Source of the DNA: CAVTGO01 sp963734275
GTDB taxonomy: Bacteria; Actinomycetota; UBA4738; HRBIN12
Direction: 5' to 3'
Length of the DNA: 64,000 bases
Assembly: GCA_963734275.1 (NCBI GenBank)
Contig: CAVTGO010000007.1
Coordinates: 170,444-234,443 of the forward strand
Shown piece after piece: positions 25,649 through 34,177 of the stretch. A program made the translations under genes and the position numbers. The notes beneath the pieces were generated by a model. That model made no database searches and was not told where the DNA came from. It worked only from the letters and a program-made list of their open reading frames with translations. Each line of letters starts with the position of its first letter. Positions within the stretch are counted from its first letter, which is position 1.

Positions 25649-25711
25649 GGTGCCCTCCGGTCGTCGTCCTCGCGAACGAATCCTCCCACAGGCCCGCCCG
25701 GAGGTGCTTGC

Positions 25712-25717
25712 TACACT
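25712..25717 (+). promoter_or_regulatory. -10 box of tRNA-Ser(CGA)
   Basis: TACACT ends exactly 6 nt before the first base of the mature tRNA. The second tRNA-Ser gene has the same box at the same distance, which calibrates -10 to +1 spacing for this genome. No clear -35 hexamer is seen. Confidence 0.6.
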
Positions 25718-25723
25718 CGCCCC

Positions 25724-25813
25724 GGAGGCGTGCCGGAGTGGACGAACGGGACCGCCTCGAAAGCGGTTAGGGGCCTAATCCGCCCCTCACAGGTTCGAAT
25801 CCTGTCGCCTCCG
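25724..25813 (+). tRNA. tRNA-Ser(CGA)
   Basis: 90 nt class II tRNA. Acceptor stem GGAGGCG pairs with CGCCTCC, discriminator G; anticodon loop CTCGAAA with anticodon CGA at 25758-25760; long variable arm; T loop TTCGAAT. No CCA is encoded. It reads UCG codons. Confidence 0.95.
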
Positions 25814-25821
25814 CGCGCGCC

Positions 25822-25852
25822 GGCCGCCCCCCGGGCGGCCGATGCCGTTTTA
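25822..25852 (+). terminator. Rho-independent-like terminator after tRNA-Ser(CGA)
   Basis: Perfect 8-bp stem GGCCGCCC/GGGCGGCC with a CCC loop (25822-25840), followed by GATGCCGTTTTA containing four T residues. It ends the tRNA transcript. Confidence 0.65.
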
Positions 25853-26055
25853 ATGCGCGGTGCCAGGCCGCCATGTGGTTCGCCCGGTCGGCGGTACGCG
25901 CCAGGGCCGAATGGTGGTCGTAGAACTCGAGGTCCAGGTGGTGGGCCTGCAGATACGTGAGGCAGAAACAGCCGGCCTTGCAGCGCCTCGATCAGAGGGA
26001 ACGACAGGGGCTCGAGCCTCGGGGGTGCGGTTCGCGACGTCATGGACCTCTCCAT
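25850..26055 (-). pseudogene. Small Cys/His-rich protein, frameshifted or degenerate
   Basis: Between the tRNA genes the minus strand reads MTSRTAPPRLEPLSFPLIEA from ATG 26055/26043, then in another frame CKAGCFCLTYLQAHHLDLEF and YDHHSALARTADRANHMAAW. The second segment has a strong coding look (CxxxCxC, HH, LDLEFYD). One base change near 25985 would restore about 70 aa. I think I have seen similar short Cys/His proteins in actinobacteria but cannot name the family. Without a clean frame this is provisional. Confidence 0.4.
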
Positions 26056-26111
26056 CTTGTCCGTGACGTGGTCCGGAGCAACCTACAACGGGAGGCTCGA
26101 GGTCCGCTCGC

Positions 26112-26117
26112 TACACT
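26112..26117 (+). promoter_or_regulatory. -10 box of tRNA-Ser(GGA)
   Basis: TACACT with exactly 6 nt to the tRNA 5' end, identical in sequence and spacing to the upstream tRNA-Ser gene. Confidence 0.6.
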
Positions 26118-26123
26118 TCCGGC

Positions 26124-26210
26124 GGAGGCCTGCCCGAGCGGACGAAGGGGCACGCCTGGAGAGCGTGTAGGCGGGCAACCGCCTCGCGGGTTCGAATCCC
26201 GCGGCCTCCG
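26124..26210 (+). tRNA. tRNA-Ser(GGA)
   Basis: 87 nt class II tRNA. Acceptor GGAGGCC/GGCCTCC, discriminator G; anticodon loop CTGGAGA with anticodon GGA at 26158-26160; long variable arm; T loop TTCGAAT. No encoded CCA. It reads UCC and UCU codons. Confidence 0.95.
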
Positions 26211-26374
26211 CCGGTCCGCCTGGCTTCGAGGGGCGGCGCTCCACCGCCGATCGCTGGAACCGACGACGCGCGCGAGGTCGATTTGCGCACAGAGGGTGTC
26301 GGCTGGTAGACACGCCGGGTCGGGTCCGGCCCCTCCGGCGGTCTTCCTCCCGGGGCCTAGGGGAGGGTTCTCGC

Positions 26375-28090
26375 ATGAGGCGATCTGGACTCCTCGTGCT
26401 CGCCGCGCTTTCCGTCAGTGCCGCGTTCCTCGTGGCTCCCGGCGTGTCCGCCGAGCCGGAGGTCTCGTCGATCCCGGAGCGGCCCTCGCGTGTGTTGCTG
26501 ATCGTGCTGGACGGGATGCGGCCGGACTACATCGACCGGTTCGCGCTCCCGAACCTCTCCGCGCTCCGCGACGGCGGCGTGAGCTTCCCGAGCTCCCAGG
26601 TGGGCTACATGGCCTCGATCACGGTGATCAGTCACAACGTGATCGCGAGCGGCCAGCTCCCCAACCACCAGGGCTGGTCCGACGAGATCTACCGCGACGT
26701 CGACAACGTGCTCGGCGGCGGTTCGGGATCCCTATACGTGATGTCGAGCGCCTCGTGCGACGACTTCCGGCTCCTGACGCAGGCCGGTGGGTACCCGAAG
26801 CTCCAGGACTACCTGGGGGCGCTCGAGGCCGACGGGGACGCGCGGTTCGTGTCGGTGGCGACGAAGGATCGATCGGCCTGCGGGGTCGGCCACCCCGCGC
26901 TCGTCGGCTCCAACGACATCGTCATCGGTATGGCGCGGTTGGGCGCGCCGGGGATCACGTGTGACGGCGCCCTCGTGCGCTGGCGGTTCCCGCGCGGCGT
27001 GAACGTGCCCGCGAGCATGGCGGAGGCGTGCAGCCGCTACTACGTCGACTCGCGGCCCGACTACGGGACGGCCACGACGTCGCCCGCGCAGATGTACCCG
27101 CTCGACGGCAACCGGTTCGTCTCGGGCTTCGACACGACGCGCCTCGGCGGGGATGTGTGGTCCACCGACGCCGCGATCGAGATCATGCAGGGCGACTTCG
27201 CCGATGCGGACACCGACGATTGGCGAGGCCTGTTCGTCGGACTCGGCGGTCCGGACAAGATGGCCCACATGTGGGGACCGGACGACGCGGTGACCGGCGC
27301 CGAGGGCTCCGTGGACGACATGATCCACCTGCCGGGCGCCGTCGAGACGGCCGACGAACAGGTGGGGAGGCTGATCGACGAGCTTGAGGCCGAGGGGCTC
27401 CTCGACGAGACCCTGATCGTGATCACGGCCGACCACGGTATGACGCAGGCCGACACGTTCCACGGCATCGACGCTGCTCCGACCTCCGCCGGGAACCGGG
27501 GCGACTTCAACTGGTACTACGGCGAGGAAACGGGCTCCCTGGCCGACGAGAAGTATCTCAGCCCCACGCCGGCGATCGCCGACCTGGCCACGAGGATCGG
27601 CGACAACCTGGCGTTCTCCTACCAGGACACGCACGTGGCCGTATGGCTAAAGGACACATCGCTCCCGAGGAAGGCCGCGGCCGCGAGGGCCATGCGCTCG
27701 TTGCCCGGTGCGATCGCGACCTTCTTCCTCAACAGCAGCCAGAACGCTTACCTGCCGAACTTCGTCTCGGGCTCGATGACCCCCCCGGAGCGGCGGTGGT
27801 TCAACCAGAAGGGCATGGCGCTCGTGAACACGATGGCGGCGCCGTACGGCCCCGACGCGGTGGCCATGCTCAAGGACCGCACCACGTACAGTGTCGAGGG
27901 CGACCACGGCGGCCACCAGCAGGACGTCCAGCGGATCCCGATCATCTTCTCGTGGCCGGGGCTTGAGGCTTCGATCTCCTCCGCGGAGATCACGAATGTG
28001 GACATCCTGCCCACGATCCTCGAGATCATGGGGATCGAGCCGACCGACCCCCTCGACGGGGTCGCGGTGCAGCTTCCGCAGGGCGGCTAG
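26375..28090 (+). CDS. Secreted alkaline-phosphatase-superfamily protein (phosphodiesterase type)
   Basis: 571 aa with a Sec signal peptide cleaved near GVSA. RVLLIVLDGMRPDYI gives the first metal-binding Asp; the region MASITVISHNVIASGQLPNHQGW aligns with the nucleophile block of nucleotide pyrophosphatase/phosphodiesterases, with Ser or Thr in ASITV as candidate nucleophile; IVITADHGMTQ and EGDHGGHQQDV complete the di-zinc site. FVGLGGPDKMAHMWG is the typical central metal block. The substrate is unknown. ATG 26375 follows GGGGAGGG. A strong terminator follows. Confidence 0.87.
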   Translation: MRRSGLLVLAALSVSAAFLVAPGVSAEPEVSSIPERPSRVLLIVLDGMRPDYIDRFALPNLSALRDGGVSFPSSQVGYMASITVISHNVIASGQLPNHQGWSDEIYRDVDNVLGGGSGSLYVMSSASCDDFRLLTQAGGYPKLQDYLGALEADGDARFVSVATKDRSACGVGHPALVGSNDIVIGMARLGAPGITCDGALVRWRFPRGVNVPASMAEACSRYYVDSRPDYGTATTSPAQMYPLDGNRFVSGFDTTRLGGDVWSTDAAIEIMQGDFADADTDDWRGLFVGLGGPDKMAHMWGPDDAVTGAEGSVDDMIHLPGAVETADEQVGRLIDELEAEGLLDETLIVITADHGMTQADTFHGIDAAPTSAGNRGDFNWYYGEETGSLADEKYLSPTPAIADLATRIGDNLAFSYQDTHVAVWLKDTSLPRKAAAARAMRSLPGAIATFFLNSSQNAYLPNFVSGSMTPPERRWFNQKGMALVNTMAAPYGPDAVAMLKDRTTYSVEGDHGGHQQDVQRIPIIFSWPGLEASISSAEITNVDILPTILEIMGIEPTDPLDGVAVQLPQGG

Positions 28091-28098
28091 TCGGAATC

Positions 28099-28124
28099 GA
28101 GGGGGCGCGGTTCCGCGCCCCCTC
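28099..28124. terminator. Bidirectional terminator
   Basis: Perfect inverted repeat GAGGGGGCGCGG-TT-CCGCGCCCCCTC lies between the convergent stops at 28090 and 28126 and serves both genes. Confidence 0.8.
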
Positions 28125-28125
28125 C

Positions 28126-29025
28126 CTACAGCTCCTTCGCGTAGTGGGTGTATGACGACTTCACCCGCATGCCGACGTGCTCGTACAGCGACCGTGCCCC
28201 GGTGCGGGACTCCGTCGAGAGTCCGGTGGTCGACTCGCCCCGCCGAAAGAACTCGCCGAACGCGTGCTGCAACAGCGCGCGCCCGAGGCCCCGTCCGCGG
28301 TGGTCGGCGCGCACCGCGAGCTCCTGTACCCAGCCGGTGTCGCCGGCGTACAGGATCAGGAAGGCGGTGCCGACGATCTCGCCGTCGTCGACCACCACGG
28401 GCAGCATCCACGGCTCGAACCGGTTGCGGCCGAGAGCCCAGGCCTGCCACTCATCGAACGGGTTGGGCGGGCGGCTACCCCACTCGGAGAACGCGTCTTC
28501 GATCACGCGGTGGACGGTCCGCTCCTCGCCCGGCTGGAACGGCCGGATCGTGATGCCGGTGGGCAGGGTGGGTGGACGTGGTTCCTCGTCATGGCGGATC
28601 TCGAGGATCCAGGACTCCCAGTACGGTGCGTAGCCGTTGGCCAAGAACAGCCGCCGCGCAGGCTCGTTCCCGTCCGGGATGGTGCCCCCCACGACGGTTC
28701 CACCTTGGCTCTGGACGACCTCCTGGCTCCAGCGAAGGATCGCCGTGCCGAGGCCGTGGCCTTCGAGATCCGGGTGGACCGAGCCGCTCGCGTATCGCCC
28801 GTTGACAACGAGCATCTCCGCCACGACCCGGTCCTCCTGCAGGACGAGGAGCGAGTCTCTCGCGAGATCGGTCGTCCCCGCGTACTCGGCGAGGACGTCG
28901 TCCACATCGATGTTCGCGAAGCCCTGATGGCGGGTCTCCGACGCGGCGACGACGGCGGTGACGGCCTCGGCGTCCTCCGGCGTGGCGGGGCGCGCCGTGA
29001 AGCCTGCGGGGAGCTCGATCGTCAC
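28126..29025 (-). CDS. Tandem GNAT N-acetyltransferase
   Basis: 299 aa. First GNAT: SVHPDLEGHGLGTAILRWS and ARRLFLANGYAPYWES; second: AVRADHRGRGLGRALLQHAFGEF and GARSLYEHVGMRV. GTG 29025 overlaps the stop of the HAD gene upstream (GTGA), so the acetyltransferase and the phosphatase are translated together. Third member of the tandem GNAT set, more diverged than the pair at 1581 and 12458. Substrate unknown. Confidence 0.85.
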   Translation of the reverse strand: MTIELPAGFTARPATPEDAEAVTAVVAASETRHQGFANIDVDDVLAEYAGTTDLARDSLLVLQEDRVVAEMLVVNGRYASGSVHPDLEGHGLGTAILRWSQEVVQSQGGTVVGGTIPDGNEPARRLFLANGYAPYWESWILEIRHDEEPRPPTLPTGITIRPFQPGEERTVHRVIEDAFSEWGSRPPNPFDEWQAWALGRNRFEPWMLPVVVDDGEIVGTAFLILYAGDTGWVQELAVRADHRGRGLGRALLQHAFGEFFRRGESTTGLSTESRTGARSLYEHVGMRVKSSYTHYAKEL

Positions 29026-29711
29026 GGCAGGCGCCACCCGGGGCAGCGCTCGCCGCCGACGGGTTCCGGCAGGGCGTCGAGCGTCTCGAGCGCAGCCCGC
29101 ACGTCGTCGAACGTCTCCCAGGCAAGGAACGGCACGCTCTCCCGGCGGCAGATGTCGACGAGCTCCGCTTTCGCGAAGACCACGTCGGCGTAGATGGCTC
29201 CGTAGCGGTCGGATGCCCCGTCGCCGACGAACGCAACGCGGCCGGCGTCGCGCGTACGCAGGACCGCGTTCATCTTGCACGTGCCGCAGCCGACGCACTC
29301 GGGGTGTCCGTTGTCGAACGCCACCCGCTCGCCGGCGCTCGTCCACGTGTTCGTCACGACGGGGATCCCGGTAAGTCCCGACGCCTCGAGGAGCGGCGGG
29401 ATGTAGAAGCCGAAACCGTCCGAGACGATCGTCGTGCGCACGCCCTCGCCGTCGAGCCAGCGGACGAACGGGGGGAACGTCGGATCCACTGCACAGTGCT
29501 GCGTCGCGAAGGCCATGAGCTCGCCGTCGGAGGCCTCGAGCATCGCGGCCTGCGCGGTGATGCACTGCCGCGTCCCGATCTCGCCGCGCGCCTCCGCCTC
29601 GTCGTAGTCCGCCCACGAGGGATCGGCGAACGCCATCAGCAGGTGCTCGGCCACGTCGTGCGAACACGCCGTGCCGTCGAAGTCCACGAGGACGGAGCCG
29701 ATCGGGAGCAC
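29022..29711 (-). CDS. HAD-superfamily phosphatase (SerB/MtnX-like)
   Basis: 229 aa. VLVDFDGTACSHD carries the nucleophile Asp and the acid/base Asp; TTIVSDGFGFYIPPLL is motif II; FVGDGASDRYGAIYA is motif III/IV. The cap region holds CVGCGTCKM, an unusual Cys cluster also seen in some MtnX-like enzymes. Substrate is probably a small phospho-metabolite. GTG 29711 is preceded at 8 nt by TAGCCT (minus strand) and faces the GNAT gene at 29750. Confidence 0.85.
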   Translation of the reverse strand: MLPIGSVLVDFDGTACSHDVAEHLLMAFADPSWADYDEAEARGEIGTRQCITAQAAMLEASDGELMAFATQHCAVDPTFPPFVRWLDGEGVRTTIVSDGFGFYIPPLLEASGLTGIPVVTNTWTSAGERVAFDNGHPECVGCGTCKMNAVLRTRDAGRVAFVGDGASDRYGAIYADVVFAKAELVDICRRESVPFLAWETFDDVRAALETLDALPEPVGGERCPGWRLP

Positions 29712-29749
29712 GGCGGAACAGGCTAACCGACGACCGATACGCTGCCGCC
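29712..29749. promoter_or_regulatory. 38-bp divergent leaderless promoter pair
   Basis: TAGCCT on the minus strand (AGGCTA, 29720-29725) lies 8 nt before GTG 29711, and TACGCT on the plus strand (29738-29743) lies 6 nt before GTG 29750. Two opposed initiation sites share 38 bp, leaving almost no room for separate -35 elements or ribosome sites. Confidence 0.55.
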
Positions 29750-30514
29750 GTGTCCCGGGATGAGGTCGAGCGGACCGCGGCAGGCCTCGTCGCGGCCTGG
29801 ACCGATCGCGTGCGCCACATCGAGGGGCACGTGGTTGCCCGCCACGACGGCGTCGTCGTCTGCCTGTCGAACCTGGCCGACCCCGAGCAGAATGCCGCGT
29901 TCGTCGAGCGCGAGCCGACGGACGCGCTGGCGGCGCTCGCGTGGGCGGAGGACGTGTTCACGGCGAACGGCCGGATGCTCGGCGTCGACATCGAGCGCGG
30001 TCGCGACCCGGCCGTGGACCGAGCCGTACGGGAACTCCGTCTGGAGATGGTGGTCGAGCGTCCCATGATGGCCCTGGCGGTTTCGGAGCTGGGCCGCGCC
30101 GACCCCCCCGAGGGCGTCTCGGTCGAGCGGGTCGATACGAACGAAGGGCTCGCGCTCCTGGCCGACCTCGAGTCCCGGATCTTCGGAACGACCGAGGATG
30201 TCGCGGGCGCGATCTATGGCTCGGGCGCGCTGACGATCCCCGCGATGGCGTTCTGCCTCGGCCGTCTCGACGGGGTCCCGGCCTCGCTCGCGTGGACGCA
30301 CCTGCACGAGGACGCCGTGGGTCTGTTCGGCGTCGGGACGCGCCCCGAGGCTCGGCGTCGCGGCCTGGCGCGAGCAGTGACGGCGTTCGCCGTGCACGGA
30401 GCTCCTGGGGCGGATCTTGCCTGGCTGCACCCGACGCCGATGTCGGAGCCGCTCTACGCGTCCATGGGGTTCCGACCCGTCGCCGACCGGCAGGTCTGGG
30501 TCCGCGCCGGCTGA
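29750..30514 (+). CDS. GNAT family N-acetyltransferase
   Basis: 254 aa with an N-terminal region of about 130 aa lacking recognisable motifs (VRHIEGHVVARHDGVVVCL) and a C-terminal GNAT core: LFGVGTRPEARRRGLARAVT with the acetyl-CoA loop and LYASMGFRPVADRQVW. Leaderless GTG start. Substrate unknown. Confidence 0.8.
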   Translation: MSRDEVERTAAGLVAAWTDRVRHIEGHVVARHDGVVVCLSNLADPEQNAAFVEREPTDALAALAWAEDVFTANGRMLGVDIERGRDPAVDRAVRELRLEMVVERPMMALAVSELGRADPPEGVSVERVDTNEGLALLADLESRIFGTTEDVAGAIYGSGALTIPAMAFCLGRLDGVPASLAWTHLHEDAVGLFGVGTRPEARRRGLARAVTAFAVHGAPGADLAWLHPTPMSEPLYASMGFRPVADRQVWVRAG

Positions 30515-30548
30515 GGGGCCCTACCCGGTCGGCTGCGATGATGCCGCG

Positions 30549-31280
30549 ATGCCGTGGACCCTGGTCGCCGTGGCGGTCGTGTTCGCCGTTGCCTCGACCG
30601 CGCAGGCGGCCTCGGGCTTCGGATTCGCCTTGATCGCTATCCCGCTCGTCGCGGTGCTCACCGATCCGAAGGTCGCGGTCGTCGGCATGACGCTCCTCGG
30701 CCCCGTGATCTCGGGGCAGCTGGCCGTCCGGGGCCGGAGCGACATCCGGGTCGGGGCGGCCGCGGCGATCGCGGTCACCTCCGTGATCGGGATGCCCTTG
30801 GGGCTCGTGGTGCTGTCGCGGACGAGCGACGATGCGCTGACCGTGCTGATCGCGGTCGCCGTGCTCGTGTTCACCGCGCTGCTCTGGCGGGGCCTCCGGC
30901 TCCCCGAGAGCCGTGGGGCCGACGTCGCGGCCGGGCTCGCGAGCGGCATCCTGGCGACGAGCACCGGCACGAACGGGCCCCCGCTCGTGATCGCGCTCGC
31001 CGGTCGGGGCCTGGACCGGGCCGCCTTCCGCTCCACGATCAACGCGGTCTTCGTGGCACAGAGCCTGCTGGCCCTCGCGGCCTTCGCGATCGTGGGCCGG
31101 GTCGGTGGGGACGCCCTCGAGGTCGCCGCGGCGGGGCTACCGGGCGTCCTGCTCGGATCGATCGTCGGGGAGTCGGTCTTCGGCCGGCTCCCGGAGTCGC
31201 GGTTCCGCTCGATCGTGCTGGCGATGCTCGCCGTGAGCGCGATCGTCGCGCTGGTCGGTGTGCTGGTCGGGTCCGTCTGA
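30549..31280 (+). CDS. TauE/SafE family sulfite/anion exporter
   Basis: 243 aa, about eight transmembrane helices. STAQAASGFGFALIAIPLV is the family N-terminal repeat with its Gly-Phe-Gly motif, and SGILATSTGTNGPPLVIAL the second half-repeat. Family members export sulfite, sulfoacetate or organosulfonate-derived anions. ATG 30549 was chosen since upstream codons read into the GNAT gene. It is 9 kb from the sulfur-uptake block, so a functional link is only possible. Confidence 0.87.
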   Translation: MPWTLVAVAVVFAVASTAQAASGFGFALIAIPLVAVLTDPKVAVVGMTLLGPVISGQLAVRGRSDIRVGAAAAIAVTSVIGMPLGLVVLSRTSDDALTVLIAVAVLVFTALLWRGLRLPESRGADVAAGLASGILATSTGTNGPPLVIALAGRGLDRAAFRSTINAVFVAQSLLALAAFAIVGRVGGDALEVAAAGLPGVLLGSIVGESVFGRLPESRFRSIVLAMLAVSAIVALVGVLVGSV

Positions 31281-31302
31281 CGGGGTGTCGGACCCACCCG
31301 CG

Positions 31303-31308
31303 TATACT
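31303..31308 (+). promoter_or_regulatory. -10 box of the SRP RNA gene
   Basis: TATACT precedes the inferred 5' end of the SRP RNA by about 7 nt, as at the tRNA genes. Only a weak -35 (CTGACG) lies upstream with a long spacer. Confidence 0.55.
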
Positions 31309-31314
31309 TCGCCC

Positions 31315-31545
31315 CGGTGGCCGTGCTAGGTGGGGAGCTAGCGGTGCCCTGTACCCGCGATCCGCTTCAGCGGGGCTGAATCCCCGCCCGAGGCCCATCG
31401 GGTCCGCAGTCGCTCCCGGCACGGGGCGTCGAAGGTCGGGTCCCGCGCGACGCCAACCCGTGAACCCGGTCAGGCCCGGAAGGGAGCAGCCGTAAGCGGG
31501 CGCTGGCGGGTGCCGCGGGGATGCCTGACCGGAGCTACCGGCCGG
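31315..31545 (+). ncRNA. ffs: Signal recognition particle RNA, large bacterial type
   Basis: The universally conserved SRP apical domain is present at 31471-31490 (GTCAGGCCCGGAAGGGAGCA spans the tetraloop and asymmetric loop). The upstream part GCTAGGTGGGGAGCTAGCGGT and the terminal pairing of GGCCG (5') with CGGCC (3') match the roughly 230-270-nt form with Alu-like domain seen in Gram-positives and actinobacteria. It binds Ffh to target membrane proteins. Ends are estimated from base pairing. Confidence 0.88.
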
Positions 31546-31672
31546 TGACGCGCTCGAGTTCGATGTGGTCGACGGTGGGTGCACGGTCACCACGTCGTTC
31601 CCGTACGCTTCCCCGGCGGCGGCCAGAGCACGGCGAACCGAGACCACGATCGGCACGGCCGAGGGGGAAGCG

Positions 31673-33583
31673 TTGGCCGAGGACAAGCAGTACCGGTCCC
31701 TGTACCGGAAGTACCGCCCGCAGAGCCCGAGCGAGGTCCTCGGCCAGGAGCACGTCGTCCGCGCCCTGATGGGCGCCGTCCGCGAGGGGCGCCTGGCCCA
31801 CGCGTTCCTGTTCTGCGGCCCGCGCGGCACCGGCAAGACCTCCACGGCCCGGATCTTGGCCAAGATGGTCAACTGCGAGCAGGGTCCCACCCCCGAGCCG
31901 TGCGGCACGTGCGACCAGTGCGTCTCGATCCGCGAGGGACAGCACCTCGACGTCGTCGAGATCGACGCCGCCAGCCACGGCGGTGTCGACGACGCGCGCG
32001 ACCTCCGCGAGAAGGCCCCCACCGCCCCGGTCCAGGGCCGCGAGAAGGTCTACATCATCGACGAGGCGCAGCGCCTATCCCGGGAGGCGTTCGACGCGTT
32101 GCTCAAGGTCTTCGAGGAGCCGCCCGTCGGCGTCCGTTTCGTGCTCGCCACCACCGAGCCCCACAAGATGCCGGCCACGATCATCGGGCGCTGCCAGCGG
32201 TTCGACTTCCGGCGCGGGGCGATGGACGTTGTGGCCGCGCACCTGCTGCGGATCGCGAAGGACGAAGGCGTCACGCTCTCGGACGCCGCGGCCAACTCGA
32301 TGGCGCGCCAGTCCGAGGGCTCGTTCCGCGACGCGCTGTCGCTGCTCGACCAGGCATCGGTCCTCGGGGGCGGCACGATCGACGAGGAGGTCGTGACGTC
32401 GCTGATCGGATCGGGTCGCTCCGACGTGCAGTACGCCCTGGCGGATGCGGTCGCGGTGGGAGACGCGAAGGCCGTCTTCGAGCTCGTGAACCGCCTGATG
32501 CAGGAGGGCCAGGACCTGCGCCACGTCACGAACGAGGTCCTCGGGCACTTCCGCAACCTGCTCCTCACCAAGACCGCTCCAGGGCAGCCCGACCTGCTCG
32601 ACGTCACGCCCGACGAGACCGAGCGCCTCGTCGCGCAGGCCGCGAAGTACTCGGCCCCCGAGCTCGCCCGCGTCATCTCGCTGCTGCTGGCGGCCCAGAC
32701 CGACATGCGCTGGACCACCTCCCCCCGCCTCTCGCTCGAGCTCGCCCTCATCCGCGCCACGATCCCCGAGGCCGACGAGCGGCCCGAGGCCCTGCTCACA
32801 CGCCTCGAGCGCCTCGAACGCATCGCCGGCCTCCCGGCCCAGCCCGGGGCTCCTGCGCCCGGCGCGGGGGCCGGGGCTCCAGGCTCCGGTTCCGCGGCGC
32901 CGGCACCGTCCGCGGCCGCTCCGGCCTCCCGAGGCGCCGCTCCACAGTCGCCTTCCGCTCCGGCGCCCGCACCGGTAATCGACATCCGCGATGGGGCGGG
33001 AGCTCCGGACTCAACCGGCGGCGGTTCGGAGGCGCCGGACCCTCACGGAGTTGGGGCCGGGGCACCGGAGTCGGCCGACTCGGCCCCCCCCGTGGACGAG
33101 AAGACGCCGAAGCGATCACGCAAGCCAGCCGCAGCGAGTCGGGCCGTCGAGGCCGAAGCCGGTGCCCCGGCCCCACCCCCCGTGAGCGAACCGGTCTTGG
33201 GAGCCGGAACCTCGGCGGTAGACGTCGGCATGCTCCGCGGGAGTTGGGCGACGTTGATCGGGCACCTGCGGAGCTCGGGGCGGGCGGTGCTGCCCTCCTT
33301 CTTGGAGATCGCGACGCCGGCGGCGTTCGACGGGGAGACGTTGGAGCTGGTGTTCCCGCCGGACCGGCGGTTCGGGGTGGCGAAGGTGGAGGAGCGGGAG
33401 GCCGAGCTGCGGGGGGCGCTGCAGGAGCTGTTCGGCGTGTCGCCGCGGATCGTGTGCGTGGTCCGGGAGCCGGCCGCGGGTCCGCTCGAGGTGGACGACG
33501 ACCCGCCGCTGTCGGAAGAGGAGGCCCTCGCGCGGCTCACGGCCGAGCTCGGCGCGACGCCGGCGACCGAGGACGGCGCATAG
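31673..33583 (+). CDS. dnaX: DNA polymerase III subunit gamma/tau
   Basis: 636 aa clamp-loader ATPase. YRSLYRKYRPQ at the N-terminus, Walker A GPRGTGKTS, a four-Cys zinc module (CGTCDQC region), Walker B VYIIDEAQRLS (usual DEVHMLS), sensor 1 FVLATTEPHKMP. A Pro/Ala/Gly-rich linker (residues about 385-520) leads to a tau-like C-terminal domain (LRGSWATLIGHL to the end). TTG 31673 with GAGGGGG upstream is preferred; ATG 31565 would add 36 atypical residues. It lies downstream of the SRP RNA, the usual Gram-positive order. Confidence 0.93.
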   Translation: MAEDKQYRSLYRKYRPQSPSEVLGQEHVVRALMGAVREGRLAHAFLFCGPRGTGKTSTARILAKMVNCEQGPTPEPCGTCDQCVSIREGQHLDVVEIDAASHGGVDDARDLREKAPTAPVQGREKVYIIDEAQRLSREAFDALLKVFEEPPVGVRFVLATTEPHKMPATIIGRCQRFDFRRGAMDVVAAHLLRIAKDEGVTLSDAAANSMARQSEGSFRDALSLLDQASVLGGGTIDEEVVTSLIGSGRSDVQYALADAVAVGDAKAVFELVNRLMQEGQDLRHVTNEVLGHFRNLLLTKTAPGQPDLLDVTPDETERLVAQAAKYSAPELARVISLLLAAQTDMRWTTSPRLSLELALIRATIPEADERPEALLTRLERLERIAGLPAQPGAPAPGAGAGAPGSGSAAPAPSAAAPASRGAAPQSPSAPAPAPVIDIRDGAGAPDSTGGGSEAPDPHGVGAGAPESADSAPPVDEKTPKRSRKPAAASRAVEAEAGAPAPPPVSEPVLGAGTSAVDVGMLRGSWATLIGHLRSSGRAVLPSFLEIATPAAFDGETLELVFPPDRRFGVAKVEEREAELRGALQELFGVSPRIVCVVREPAAGPLEVDDDPPLSEEEALARLTAELGATPATEDGA

Positions 33584-34176
<593 letters not shown>

Positions 34177-34177
<1 letters not shown>

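Noticed and set aside
31673..33583. Programmed frameshift in dnaX producing gamma
   Set aside because: No A-AAA-AAG-like slippery heptamer with a following stop was found in the GC-rich linker.
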